NCBI GenBank assembly: GCA_014529385.2
Contig: CM043952.1
Location: forward strand, 155,803,057-155,867,056
Source of the DNA: Adiantum capillus-veneris
Lineage: Eukaryota; Streptophyta; Polypodiopsida; Polypodiales; Pteridaceae
Direction of reading: 5' to 3'
Length of the DNA stretch: 64,000 nt
How positions within the stretch are numbered: position 1 is the first letter of the stretch; each line of letters starts with the position of its first letter. The notes under the pieces are model-generated. The model worked only from the letters and a program-made list of their open reading frames with translations. It had not been told where the DNA came from and ran no database searches. Of the stretch, positions 9,856 through 20,340 are shown one piece after another. Position numbers and translations under genes: made by a program.

Positions 9856-10590
9856 TCACCTGTTTCTTTCCAAGTAATCTTTGTACATATTTTTTTCGTT
9901 AAAAATTACATCCCTACTCCTAAATATTTTACCATCTTTAGGATTTCGTAGGCGATACCCAAAGTCACCTTCTCCATAGCCAATGAAGAAACACTTTTTG
10001 GACTTTGCATGTAGCCTTGACCTTAGGCTTCTATCTATGTGCATGAAAGCCTCACACCCAAACACTTTGAGAAATGAATAATTCACCGGTTTACCTGTCC
10101 ATGCCTCCTCTGGAACTCCCCCATCCAATGTCAGTGAGGGTGACCGGTTGATTAAGTACACATACGTACTTACTGCTTCTGTCCAAAGCTCAAGCGGTAT
10201 TCCTGCATGTAGCCACATGCTCCATGCTCGCTCCATGATTGTTATGTTCATCCTTTCTGGAATCCCATTTTGTTGAGGTGTCCTTTGGGTTGTCTTTTGC
10301 TTTGAATGCCATTGCTAGCACAAAAGATTTCAAAAGCTGGCTACAATATTCACCTCTGTTGTTGGATTTGAGGCATTTAACCTTGGTACCTACTTTATTC
10401 TCCACAAAGGCTTCCATCTTTGAATATGGAAAATACATCGAATTTATTCTTAATGACATAAAACCATGTTTTCCTACTCGCACCGTCTATGACTGCTACA
10501 TAATACAATGAGCCACCAACTGATGGTGTACTTGCAAGATCCCAAACATCAGAATGAACCAACTCAAGTTTTTTATTTTTTCTTTCATTT
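9856..10590 (-). pseudogene. Copia A integrase core and C-terminal part
   Basis: Minus-strand frames include LVHSDVW (first catalytic aspartate region), KSNNRGEYCS (where KSDNGGEY is usual, so the second aspartate is asparagine), and the 9856-10251 frame with ELWTEAVSTYVYLINRSPS and FGCEAFMHIDRSLRSRL. Integrase inserts the cDNA and normally uses a D,D35E triad. The substitution and frame changes near 10250 and 10480 indicate inactivity. The C-terminal segment with FIGYGEGDFGYRLR is typical of plant copia integrases. Confidence 0.8.
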
Positions 10591-10592
10591 CT

Positions 10593-11115
10593 TTATTTTT
10601 GAAATTTTATCCTCTTTTGTTTACCATAAACACAATCTTCACAGAACTCTAAGTCCACTTCTTTCAAACCTGGTAGAAGCTTATTTGTTTGAAGGATTTG
10701 CATTCCTTTGGCACTCATATGCCCAAGCCAATAGTGCCACACCGCACTGTCGACTTCCATAGCTATTGCACAAGTTGAAGATTGTGTGCTAACAGTACAC
10801 AAGTAAAGTTTACCGACCTTTTATCCCTTGGCAACCACCAAAGATGCCTTTGAGATCTTCCACCGTTTGCTCCCGAATGCAATGTTGTGACCTTCATCGT
10901 CCAATTGTCATGTAGAGATCAAATTCTTGCAAAGAAAAGGAACATGCCTAACATCTTTAAGCTTCCATTCATTTTTGTTAGATAGCAGTTTTGACAAAAA
11001 ATGTACCTTTGCCGAAAATTTCACAAGCTTCATCATCTCCCAAGCATACATACCCAAAATTACCTTTGGTGTAATCTTGGAAATGTTGCTTGTGTGGTGT
11101 CACATGGAATGAAGC
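10593..11115 (-). pseudogene. Copia A GAG_pre-integrase zinc domain and protease remnant
   Basis: 10593-10802 encodes WHYWLGHMSAKGMQIL...CEDCVYGKQKR, the GAG_pre-integrase HHCC-type domain that precedes integrase. Upstream, around 10870-11115, the protease frame reads IVDSRASFHVTPHKQHF, where DSGAS is usual; the glycine of the aspartic protease triad is arginine. The protease would cleave the Gag-Pol polyprotein. A stop splits this from the gag side, and gag itself is not present before the junction at about 11265. Confidence 0.75.
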
Positions 11116-11265
11116 CCTGGAATCTACTATCTAGGAATTAGACACATTGTCTAATGAGAGAATTAGAGTATCTTGCTCTACTTTACCTGCCACATTGGCC
11201 TCCGATGTTGGCTTGTTGTCTTGAGACTCCAACTCCTTCTTCTTTTATCCCAAATAAAGCATCGG

Positions 11266-12257
11266 AACCCATAATGATTTCAATACCTTATAAAATTATG
11301 GCCAAAACTATAGCCCTCAAGATCTCCCCCTTCCTCAAGAAAGTCCTCACTCCCCCACCAACATGGATTCATCAAGGTAAGGTCAATTTATGATAAAATT
11401 CTTGCAACAATGATCAGCATTGATATGTTACTTTTTCTAAAAAAGAGTGTATCCTACTTCAATTGGACCTTGATAAAGACTATGACATGATCACATGGTT
11501 GTTCATTGAATATGTCACAAAGTCCTTAGACTTTGGGCCACGGATGCGCCAATTGGTCAGCATCCTTGGTGTTAGGAGCCAATTGGAACTCCTTTTCAAT
11601 GAGAGAATTGTGGGCACATTTGAGGTCAAAATATCTATCAAACAAGATTTCCCACTTGCCCCCCTCTTATGTTCGCCATTGGATCCCATCCTCTGGTAAC
11701 ATTACTCGAAGATAGTGCTACTAAAGGGGAGATTCAAGGGTTGGCTCTACCTAACAATGATCAACTTTTAGCAAAGCTCTTTGTGGATGACTCCTTGCTT
11801 TACCTTAAATATTAATGTGAGGTTATCGTGACATATGCCTTAGCCTCAGGGTCAAAGTGTAGTGCCAAAAAATCAAGATTAGTTTCCTTTTTGAGGACAA
11901 CTTGTTTGATCTGACAATGTGGACCGGGGAGATGTGAAGATATTCTCGCACCTGAGAGCCCCTTTTGGGTGGACATAACCCACAAGGAAATATTATATTA
12001 GGTTATGAAGAAAGTAAGGAATAAGATGCAAATGTGGTAATATGTGTTGATCCTCTTTTCAAGCAGAGTGAAGCTAATCAGTTCCTTAATGCTCCCTTTT
12101 GAATGGTCCACTGCTCAATCTATGTAAATGCAACTAGAAATTCTTCTTGAAACTAGATATTTCTTTGGAAAAAAAAACACTAAAGGCTTGATGCCCTAGT
12201 TGTGGCCTAAATGGGAGACTCTTGTGAAACTTGTGGAGCAAGGCAGCCCCAGGATGC
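11266..12257 (+). pseudogene. L3 reverse transcriptase palm segment
   Basis: Frames at 11154-11393 and 11463-11699 encode YKIMAKTIALKISPFLKKVL, LQLDLDKDYDMITW (first catalytic aspartate region) and IKQDFPLAPLL. The active-site FVDDSLLYLK follows near 11785 with both aspartates intact. This is the LINE-type (RVT_1) polymerase used for target-primed reverse transcription. Compared with L8, the order and spacing agree, but glycine in the KQGCPL motif is aspartate and there are several frame shifts. The segment ends at GSPRMLN, where the TTAA element is inserted. Confidence 0.8.
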
Positions 12258-12261
12258 TTAA

Positions 12262-13582
12262 CACTAGGTTGGTAACCTAACAGGACATAAAAGTGTCCTT
12301 TCAAGGTTTTGAAAAAAACCTCCAAAACCATAGTAGATGCATTCATTTTGTAAAATCCTTTCATGAGGTTATAGTTCAAGGCCTACTACACATGAAAAAA
12401 TAAGAAACTTGTAAAATTTCTCATCTTTTCGTCACACCAAGCCTCCAAAGTTGATGGACCAATACATTTTCATCAAAACAATCATTTTTTACGTTTTGTT
12501 GCATAAAAATAAGATTAGGGATTTTTGTAGGACTTGACATAAATTCCCTAGTTAACTTCAATGGGTTGGTGATCAGAACATATGATTGCTTGTCACTCAC
12601 TATTTTTTGTTTTTCCAAAAGAAATAGGTACAAAAAAGTTGAATTTTTACCATTCTGCAAACCTATCATCAAAGTTTCTATAGCCACGGTCAATACAAAT
12701 AATATATGTATGTTTTCTTATTTCCCTATTGTTCTTTAGGTTCATAAGGAGCCATGGAGCATGTCAAAAGAATAATACATCTCTTACCAAGGGGAATCTT
12801 GGGGACAAAGATGAAGTGCTAAATACAGCAAACATGAAAAAACTGGGTTCAACATTATGAGTTGTAGAATCCCATAGAAACTATTCAATATCTAGCCAAA
12901 TTTGATCCTTATGACTAGATATGGTTACTACCTACAAAATGCATGTAGTTGTCACAAGAAACTAACAATATTGAAAAAGCTATACTTGATATACTAGAAT
13001 GTTTTGTTTTCTTCTATAATTGAAAAAATCAACCATCATTGTCTACTATGCGAAATAGGGTATTAGGTGCCCAAGAACTCAAGGAATATTGACTTTATGT
13101 TACAATATGCGACATAGAAAATCAAAACTGCATTTGGATATCATGAAAGCCACCAAAAAAATCATAGAAGAGCTAAAATTGGCTAAAAAACAGGATTTGT
13201 CAATTTTTGTAATTTGGTCATAACTTACAACTTTAACATTTATTTCTCCCTAGAAGCATCGGGACATGTTCAGGACTACTAAAGATAGTTCTCTAGCATT
13301 ATAGACCTCACAAACATGAATTCTAGAGTGGTATTGTTGCAAAAAGTTGAAAAAAAGCCAAAAACAGGACCCGTTTTTTCACACAGTTTAGGTTGTGAAA
13401 TGTTGTGCAAGGACAAGGTTAAAGATGGAATTGATATTCCAAAAAAATGTCGAGTTTTTTCCAGCTCATGAGACAAATTTCTAGACAGATAGCACCTGAA
13501 AATCCATTTTGAAACTCTTGACATATTTCAAGGAAAATGGTCACTTAACAGAACATAAGAGTGTCCCATTACCAACCTAGTG
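12262..13582. mobile_element. TTAA-flanked TIR element, copy 1 (piggyBac-like signature)
   Basis: 1321 bp bounded by 14-bp perfect terminal inverted repeats CACTAGGTTGGTAA. TTAA flanks both sides (12258-12261 and 13583-13586). The insertion splits the L3 RT thumb frame: keeping one TTAA restores a codon series (RMLNPSTH) matching LGILNPVAH of L8, so TTAA is a target-site duplication. TTAA duplication is the hallmark of piggyBac transposons. A motif close to GGACATAAAAGTGTCC occurs just inside each end. Minus-strand frames at 12421-12693 and 13279-13524 have no recognised domain. No transposase is visible. A second copy lies at 55097-56133. Confidence 0.75.
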
Positions 13583-14480
13583 TTAACCCTAGCACTCATG
13601 TGAAGTCCTAGTGTGCCAAATTTGTGCTAGCACTTGCTAAGCAAGACCAAGCTTGGGCTATTATAGCTAACGCTATGGTGGAAAGCTCGAGATTATGATC
13701 CCAAGCTGGCCAATGGAAAGGGTTGGAGGTGCAGGCCAAGCTGCTTGCCCCTCAATGGGTTGTCCTGAATGTGGGGGGTAAAACAAATGATCTCACTTAA
13801 AAATGCAACAGAGAAACACAGTGCTTGGAATGGGAGAGTTGTCAAGGTACTTTCACAAATCTATAACTCACTGGTCCCCTTGGCTCTCCAAGGCTAGAAG
13901 CATCCTTCTGACCCCTTTTTGGAGGGAGGTTGCCAGAAAGATTAATAACAAAGGTATTAGAATTTTAGGCCAATTTTGGAACTACAAAAGCAACTACTAG
14001 AAAAAAATAGATCAATTGACTCTCCACTTTAACCTCAGTGGGAGAGAAATTTATTGATAAGGAGAGCCCTTGAACAACTTCACAAATGGTATCTATCGAA
14101 CTGTGAATGCAAGTTTGAGTGAAAAGCATGGTAGTGGCCTAAGAATATACATTTCCTAAAACCTCAAACTAAGGAACTATACCTCACCCTTGTGGCTTCT
14201 AAGGATTGGTTCTCCCTACTTTACAAGCAGCGGGGAAAAATTTGGCCAGGTTCAATATGGGAGATTGTTGTTAAGAAAATATGGCACCCCAAATGGCCAC
14301 ATAGGATGAAGGTCTTCTTGTGGAAGGTATTGTGGGGAGCCATTCCAACTCAGGTGGAGCTTCTTGCTAGGGTAATTGGTCCAGATGGATACTCACAATG
14401 CAGAACGGCTAATGAAGACCTCCCTCACCCGTTCAAGGAGTGCCAGAAGATGTGTGGCCTTGTAGAGAAGATTTGAAAAT
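13583..14480 (+). pseudogene. L3 ORF2 C-terminal region with zf-RVT
   Basis: Resumes after the TTAA element with CAKFVLALAKQDQAWAII. Then 13803-14000 reads RYFHKSITHWSPWLSKA...ARKINNKGIRILGQFW, and 14192-14476 carries the zf-RVT module (IWHPKWPHRMKVFLWKVLWG followed by a degraded zinc-ligand region ending FKECQKM). The region parallels L8 47454-48593 and L1 1-780. The expected cysteines are partly replaced, and a stop at 14476 is followed in frame by VQKTDKIGFFNNDLFLG, which L8 also has. Confidence 0.75.
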
Positions 14481-14894
14481 GGGTACAAAAGACCGATAAA
14501 ATAGGATTCTTCAACAACGATCTCTTTTTGGGATGGAAGGTATTCAAGAGCCAAACACTGCTCATCGTAACACAATTTGTGAGTTTTTGTTACTTCAAAC
14601 ATATATGAATGGCAAGAAACTATCATATCTTTGCGAACTCCATGGAAATAGCTAAGTTTACAAAGACAATATGTGAAAGTAGGGGGACGACCATTGCCAT
14701 TGGAAAACAGAGGAGCGCTGAAGAGTGGTGTACAACCATGTATGCTGCAATGATAGACTTGCATGGGTGAAAGTGTGGAACCATATATGGTCATGGGGTG
14801 GCTCCCCTTTCAACTGTTGATGTATCTATGATCTTTTGAATATGTCATGGCTCGGTTTGAGCATGTCAAGGATTTGTAATTTTTTGGTTTTGTC

Positions 14895-15135
14895 TCGGGG
14901 AATGTGCGTTCAAGAGGTATTTATAAAACCCCCTATTCTATACTTTTTGAGGTATAGTGTTCGACCCTTTATGTACGACTTTTCTCAATTAAAAGACCCC
15001 TTATGTACAAAAATTTTCACTTTTTCAACTTAAAACACCTTTCTCTATATATATTCTCCCTAAATCCGTTAGAGAAGTTAACCCTTTTGTTGAGATCACA
15101 TGTTATTTTGCATATTTTTGAGTGAACTCCCCAAG
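14895..15135. mobile_element. 241-bp MITE flanked by a 9-bp repeat (MULE-like)
   Basis: Lies in the L3 3' untranslated tail. The exact 9-bp repeat GGTTTTGTC flanks it (14886-14894 and 15136-15144), and the family tail resumes afterwards (CAATATAATCTACTTACCATTGTGAG). A 9-bp duplication is typical of Mutator-like elements. The ends share only GGGGA near each terminus, so inverted repeats are weak. It has no coding capacity. Confidence 0.5.
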
Positions 15136-15330
15136 GGTTTTGTCAATATAATCTACTTACCATTGTGAGTTTTGTACAAAATAAAAAGATTAGATTGTTG
15201 AGAAGATTCCTTTGTGATATTGATGATGCTCTTGATGAGCCAGACCTTTTCATTAGGGCTCAAGAAGCCTGCTCACCCTCCACGAGGAGGGATGCTCCAG
15301 GGTGGGGCTATGATAGGGTTTCTGCGCACG

Positions 15331-15447
15331 GAGGTGCATATAGCAGTGTGGGAGGTGGAGATACCCCTACCTAATGTGGATGACTCATCCACAAGGAGGG
15401 TGCATGTATTAGTGTGGGAGGTGGAGATTCCCCTACCTAAAGTGTCC
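15331..15447 (+). repeat. Imperfect 69-bp direct duplication
   Basis: GTGTGGGAGGTGGAGAT plus CCCCTACCTAA appears at about 15345-15375 and again about 69 bp later. It lies inside an open frame of 129 codons, but no domain is recognised. Confidence 0.6.
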
Positions 15448-16177
15448 CTACCCAAAGTGGAGGGGATCACCCCATGTGGGGGCAGCTGGCTACCCCTAGC
15501 ATTGCTCCTTCTCTCAATCAATTTTGTGGAGAAGGGAGAGGACAAACCATCCCTCGTCTCATTTGAGAGGGCAAATGTTGGTCCGGATTTGTTTTCCATG
15601 TGATCATGGTGGGAGGTAGGCCATGACAAGGATGGGACATGCCATTGAAAGGATGGCATGTGCCATGTTGTAGCCATTTTATCCTTGTGTCGGGGCTTGG
15701 TCCCCCGTTCTTGGCTTGCTACTTCTTTGTCATGGTGAGTTTCCTACAATTGCTTTTCACAAGGTTCTAGTCTTCTTATTGGATGTTGTGGGTCATGCTA
15801 GCCTCTGTCAAGATACTAGTTTTATGATTTTTAGAAAGCAAGAGTGTTTTCTTTAAAGGTGTTGGTATTTGTTTTTTATGTTGGGTATGCTCCGATTTTC
15901 TTGCTATTATATTGGTTTACAATTGTGTTGTGGGTATGTGAGGTTGGAGTGGGGTCGAGTGTTGTGCTCTACTCATAGCGATTCTGATTATATCTACTAT
16001 GTTTTCCTTTGTAAGAGTGGCCAACTATCACAATTTGTGCATGGTCTAGTTGTAACTCATTCTTGTTTTATAAATTAACTCATTATATGTGACTATTGCA
16101 AAAAAACAAGATTAAACTCTTTGAGAGAATTATTTTTTTCCATTTTTTTCCATTTGATCACGAGTTATCTTTTCTTT

Positions 16178-16178
<1 letters not shown>

Positions 16179-16267
<89 letters not shown>
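16179..16267 (+). repeat. Compound microsatellite (GT)16(GA)28
   Basis: Uninterrupted GT run followed directly by a GA run. The open frame across it is a low-complexity artefact. Confidence 0.95.
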
Positions 16268-16268
<1 letters not shown>

Positions 16269-16790
16269 AAAGGTGTTTATTTTTAATTTTATCTTTTTCC
16301 AATTGATAACTAATTTGTTTTTTCTTTCTTAACATAAAATAAAAACAATTCTTAACATAAAATGAAGGTCATTTTGACTTTTAATTGACTGTCTTAAAGA
16401 ATAGGTGCCATAAGCTTATAAAATGTTTTTGAGGCATGGAAATGAAACATAGACTACTTAGTTACTATTCTTGCTCTATGGTTTTACAGGTTCTTTTTCT
16501 CTAATGCACATTTGATCTCTAAGTGAAGTAACTAAAAACCTACATCAAATTCTGGCATATTCTTTGCACAGGGGTCATCCAACATGTACAAAGAGGTCAC
16601 TGAAATGAGTGAGAAGCCCCAAGATATTCAACACCTACCCTTACTCCATGTTACAAAACTTCTTACAACCAACCTAGGTACCCATGGATGTCATACCTTC
16701 TTGTTTTTGACAAGCCGCTTTCTTCTGCTTGAGAGAAACCAGTCACAAGTTCACAAGTTTGCAACACTGGTTTTGCATGGAGTACACTGT

Positions 16791-17062
16791 TCATTTTTTG
16801 AATAGTTGTTCATTCCTAGAGACCCATATAGATTTCAAGACAATAACTCTAATAACAATCATCAAATCTCCATTGACCAAGCATATGGCTCCTAGTGCTA
16901 GGTCTCTTCTAAAGAAGGGGATACCTAGTTGAATGAAGATCCATTTGTAGTCTCTTCCCGTGAAGCTCTTAATTGCTAGACATCCCAAATGAGGTGGGAC
17001 ATGGTCTCAATTTTTTGGTTACATTTGATGCAGGTGCCATCTCCAAGACCTCACACCCTAGC
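16791..17062 (-). mobile_element. LINE copy L4, 3' side of the copia B insertion
   Basis: Minus strand: continuation of the zf-RVT domain (GTCIKCNQKIETMSHLIWD, with zinc ligands C, C and H) and then the downstream ORF2 end (VLKSIWVSRNEQLFKK, matching FFLHNVWQTRNPRVFE of L8). It is the same gene as 23239-23575; copia B sits between them with a CTAGC duplication. Frame shifts are present near 16985. Confidence 0.8.
17058..17062. repeat. Target-site duplication CTAGC (left)
   Basis: Identical to 23239-23243. The LINE zf-RVT frame is continuous across the pair when the element is removed. Confidence 0.9.
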
Positions 17063-17263
17063 TGAAGGTGCCACGGGAATCGTGTGCGAGTGCAAGTGTG
17101 AGAGTAGAGATAGATCGAGACCTGCTTTGGGTGGAGCGCACAACAACGTTACCAAGTTGCAGCTCCTTATTCTATTGTATTAAAGAATAAGTATATACCG
17201 GTTATGTTAGTAGATGGGTTAGTAGTAAGTGGGATGTCCGGCCATTTGACCTGAATTCCAACA
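17063..17263 (-). repeat. Outer 3' LTR copy of copia B (201 bp)
   Basis: On the plus strand it runs TGAAGGTG ... TTCCAACA, aligning over its whole length with the 5' LTR at 23034. It lies next to the left CTAGC duplication, so it is the true terminal LTR. Confidence 0.85.
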
Positions 17264-17326
17264 AACTCCCACTTGAAGGCCAATGCAACCCAAGTGACTT
17301 GGTATATACAAATGTGAATCAATTGC
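17264..17326 (-). repeat. 63-bp polypurine-tract remnant between two LTR copies
   Basis: Matches the first 55-60 bp after the inner LTR (ACTCCCACTTGAAGGCCAA on the plus strand). It is all that is left of an internal region between the two LTRs. Confidence 0.8.
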
Positions 17327-17512
17327 TGAAGGTGCCACGGGAAGCACGTGCGAGTGCGAGAGTAGAGAGAGAAAGAGACCTGCTTTGGATGGGCCGCACA
17401 ACAATGTTATCAAGTTGCAGCTCCTTATTCTATTGTATTAAAGAATAAGTGTATACTGGTTATGCTAGTAGATGGGTTAGTAGTAAGTGAGATGTCTGGC
17501 CAGTTGGCAACA
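17327..17512 (-). repeat. Inner 3' LTR copy of copia B (186 bp)
   Basis: Aligns with the outer copy and the 5' LTR, but lacks about 10-15 bp near its polypurine-side end (TTGGCAACA where the others have CTGAATYCCAACA). Confidence 0.85.
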
Positions 17513-17831
17513 AACTCCCACTTGAAGGCCAACGCAGCCCAAGTGACTTGGTATGTACAACCGTGAAGCAATCTAGTGGTTTCAACCTATACCCATCAGC
17601 TCATTGCAATGTGTAAACCGCTCCAAAGCTAAGCCTTTCGTCAAAGCATTTGCTGGGTGGTTGTGAGTGTGTACCTTGACCAAATCAACGAGCTTTTTGG
17701 CCAAGAAATCTCTCATGAGATGATACCTGACTTCAATGTGTTTCGATTTGGAGTGAAACACGGGATTCCTTGCCAATGCAAGAGCACTCTTACTATCACA
17801 ATATATCGTTGGAGTCTCATCAATCCCAACA
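17513..17831 (-). pseudogene. Duplicated RNase H C-terminus and polypurine tract
   Basis: The minus frame 17582-17890 contains a second copy of the RNase H end (DETPTIYCDSKSALALARNP through HCNELMGIG), nearly identical to the main copy at 17901-18150. Its N-terminal side is fused to translated 3' untranslated sequence: the frame passes through the polypurine tract and the first ten LTR bases and then joins RNase H at 17821-17831. It lacks the STTEAEY half of RNase H, so it cannot be functional alone. It is inside the target duplication, so it belongs to this element. Confidence 0.85.
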
Positions 17832-17900
17832 AACTCCCACTTGAAGGCCAACGCAGCCCAAGTGACTTGGTATATACAACCGTGAAGCAATCTAGTGGTT

Positions 17901-18638
17901 TCAACCTATACCCATCAACTCATTGCAATGTGTAAACCGCTCCAAAGCTAAGCCTTTCGTCAAAGCATCTGTTGGGTTCTTGTGAGTGTGTACCTTGACC
18001 AAATCAATGAGCTTTTTGGCCAAGAAATCTCTCATGAGATGATACCTGACTTCAATGTGTTTCGATTTGGAGTGAAACACGGGATTCCTTGCCAATGCAA
18101 GAGCACTCTTACTATCACAATATATCGCTGGAGTCTCATCAATGCCAAGATTTTTGACCAAGCGAGAAAACCATGCAGCCTCTTTACTTGCATCCGACAA
18201 TGCAATGTACTCTGCTTCCGTAGTGAAAGATGACGTACAATCTTGAAGGCATAACCTCCAAGATACTGCTTCTCCAGCAAATATGAAAACATAGCCAGAT
18301 GTTGATCTCCTATTGTCAAGACAACCCGCATAGTATGCATCCGCATAACCCACGATGGATGCATCACTATTCTCGAAGCGTAAACACTTGCCGATCGTAC
18401 CTTTGAGGTACCTAAGAATGTGCTTCACTGCTTCCCAATGCTTGTTGCCAGGATTTGCTATATATCGCCTCACCACTCCCACTGCAAAAGCAATGTCTGG
18501 TCTTGTGTCCACCATAGCATACATGAGACTGCCCACTGCCAAAGAATATGGTACCTTAGCCATTTCAGCTCGCTCAGCATTAGATTTGAGTCCATCTTCC
18601 TTGTTGAGTTTCAAGAATACCTGCATTGGGGTACTCAA
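17901..18638 (-). pseudogene. Copia B RNase H and RT C-terminal part (main copy)
   Basis: A 245-residue open frame on the minus strand. It opens with the end of RVT_2 and the connection (PYSLAVGSLMYAM, DTRPDIAFAVGVV, HILRYLKGT), then RNase H (FTTEAEYIALSDASKEAAW, YCDSKSALALARN, KSKHIEVRYHLMRDF, KVHTHKNPTDALTKGL). RNase H removes the RNA strand during cDNA synthesis. This is the longest uninterrupted coding block of the element. A canonical acid is changed in YADAYYAG, where YADADYAG is usual, so activity is doubtful. Confidence 0.9.
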
Positions 18639-18719
18639 TGCTTTCCCCCCCTACATATTGAAACGCTGCAAAACTTTCTCAAAGTATGTTTCCTGAGATA
18701 ACTCAAGAATACGATATTT

Positions 18720-19320
18720 TCAATCTCTTTTGATTTGCATGCCAAGAAAGTGTGTAGCATCCCCCAAATCTTTCATTGTAAAATTATTGCTAAGTGTTTT
18801 CTTCAAGTTGATAATTTCCGCAATGGATTTCCCAACTATAAGCATGTCATCAACATACAAAACTAGAATGATCATCGAGCCATCATCTAGCTTTCTTGTG
18901 TACAAGTAGTGATCCTCTTTGCTCTTTTTGTATCCTTGAGACGTCATACATGCCTCAAATTTTTGATACCACTGCCTTGAACCCTGCTTTAAGCCATAAA
19001 GTGCCTTTTTTGAGCTTACATACTAGCTCCTCACGAGATGCAGTCTCCTGAACAAACCCTTCAGGCTGCTGCATGTAAACATCCTCATCAAGATCCCCGT
19101 GAAGAAATGTCGTCTTCACATCCATTTGGACAAGTTCCATGTCCTCAATTTCTACAAGACCAAGTACGGTTCTAAGCATTTTCATCTTGACCACAAGCGA
19201 GAAGATTCATGAAAATCAACTCCCTTTTGCTGTTTGAACCCTTTGGCTACAAGTCTAGCCATGTACTTTGGATTTGGATCACCTGAGGTAAATTTCTTCT
19301 TGTAAACCCATTTGCAAGGT
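18720..19320 (-). pseudogene. Copia B reverse transcriptase
   Basis: Frames 18720-18947 and 18955-19194 on the minus strand. The active site VLYVDDMLIVG is intact, followed by MKDLGDATHFLGMQI. Upstream ELVQMDVKTTFLHGDLDED carries the first catalytic aspartate, and YMQQPEGFVQE follows. Stops and frame changes occur near 18950 and 19200, and 19195-19320 holds the N-terminal RVT_2 part (for example the WVYKKK-type segment) in a broken frame. The enzyme would copy element RNA in particles. Confidence 0.85.
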
Positions 19321-20340
19321 TAAGCTTTCGCATCATTTGGCAGTTCTACCAAGTCCCAAGTGTCATTAGCCAGAATCAAGTTATACTCAGATTGCATAGC
19401 CTGCTCCCACTTCACCACATCATCCGCCATCATGGCTTCTTGGTAGCAGCTTGGATCACTGCAATCGGTCAACATGATGTAATCAAGGCCTGGCTCAAAA
19501 CGCACAAGTGGACGAGAGACTCTAGTAGACCATCTCACGCCTTGACCATTGCTATCCACTCCCTCTGGAGAATTGCTAGTGGAAGGTACATCACTAGCCC
19601 GTTGAGTTGATTTCACTGTCTCTGAGGTAACATCCTCAAAAGTGACTCTCCAAATTTCTATTTCCTTGATAGGTTGTTTATGCATCTTCGAATCATTGAA
19701 GATCACATCTGAACTACCGATTAGTCGACAAACTTTTGGATGCCAGAGACGATATCCCATCTCTCCATTTGCACCATATCCAATGAAAATACATTTGTGT
19801 GACTTTGGCTCTAACTTTTGTCGAAGTTGTTTAGGCACGTGAGCATAAGCTTCACAACCAAAAACACGTAGATGGTCATAGTGGGGCTTACGTTTAGACC
19901 ATAACTCTTCTGGAATCTCATAATTCAATGGCGTACTAGGCGAACGATTTATAATGTGCACTACAGTCAAGACGGCTTCTGCCCAAAAGCCTTGTGTGAG
20001 ATTTTCTCTAGAAAGCATGGCTGTGACTGGCTGTGACTCTTTCTTGAATCATACGATTTATGCGCTCAGCAACTCCATTCTGAGCTGGTGTGTATGGTGC
20101 AGTAAACTGCCTTTTAATCCCCCTTTTAGCACAGAAATTGTCAAACTCCTTGGAGACATACTCTCCATTGTTGTCAGTCCACAACCTCTTGAGTTTCTTG
20201 CCAGACTGATTCTCAACGAGTGCTAAAAATTTTTGGAACACAGGAAGAACTTGATCCTTATGTTTCAAAGGATATGCCCACACCTTTCGAGTAGAGTCAT
20301 CTATGAATGTCACAAAATAGCTGGCCCCCCCCTAGAGATT
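19320..20340 (-). pseudogene. Copia B integrase
   Basis: Two long frames, 20008-20313 and 19320-20018. D,D35E elements visible: LVHSDVWGP (in the next frame, 20297-20737), LWTDNNGEYVS, and the glutamate in PAQNGVAERINRM. The C-terminal segment includes FWAEAVLTVVHIINRSPST and FGCEAYAHVPKQLRQ. Integrase joins cDNA to chromosomal DNA. The frame is broken where a run of C at about 20323-20331 alters SLGGASYF-type codons, and again near 20018. The 19320-19600 end contains the linker to RT (QEAMMADDVVKWEQAM). Confidence 0.9.

Larger units (their letters stand above)
6910..11265 (-). mobile_element. Ty1/copia element A, 5' part missing
   Basis: Minus-strand element reading protease, GAG_pre-integrase, integrase, RT, RNase H, polypurine tract and 3' LTR from high to low coordinate: the Ty1/copia order, with integrase before RT. 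Gag and the 5' LTR are absent; at about 11265 the sequence switches to plus-strand LINE L3. Each domain has stops or frame changes, and two catalytic residues are altered (see the RT and integrase entries). It abuts the truncated TRIM LTR on the left. No target duplication can be tested because one end is missing. Confidence 0.85.
11266..15185 (+). mobile_element. LINE copy L3, RT to 3' end, interrupted by two DNA elements
   Basis: Plus-strand LINE starting inside the RT domain next to the copia A break. Blocks: 11266-12257 (RT palm and thumb start), 13583-14894 (thumb, zf-RVT, start of the 3' UTR) and 15136-15185 (tail). The block joints restore L8-like sequence when the two insertions (12262-13582 and 14895-15135) are removed. 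The tail keeps ATGGCTCGGTTTGAGCATG and CCATTGTGAGTTTTG, matching the family 3' end. Scattered stops show it is dead. Confidence 0.8.
15186..16790. other. Stretch without a recognised gene
   Basis: Several open frames (for example 15214-15603 and 16584-16805) lack recognisable domains. 16584 follows a plausible splice acceptor (TTCTTTGCACAG), but no protein family is evident. The region contains a 69-bp tandem duplication and a GT/GA microsatellite, listed separately. Confidence 0.5.

Noticed and set aside
12262-13582. Classification as a CACTA transposon from the CACTAG ends
   Set aside because: CACTA elements duplicate 3 bp. Here the 3-bp flanks differ, whereas TTAA is duplicated and removing one TTAA repairs the LINE frame.
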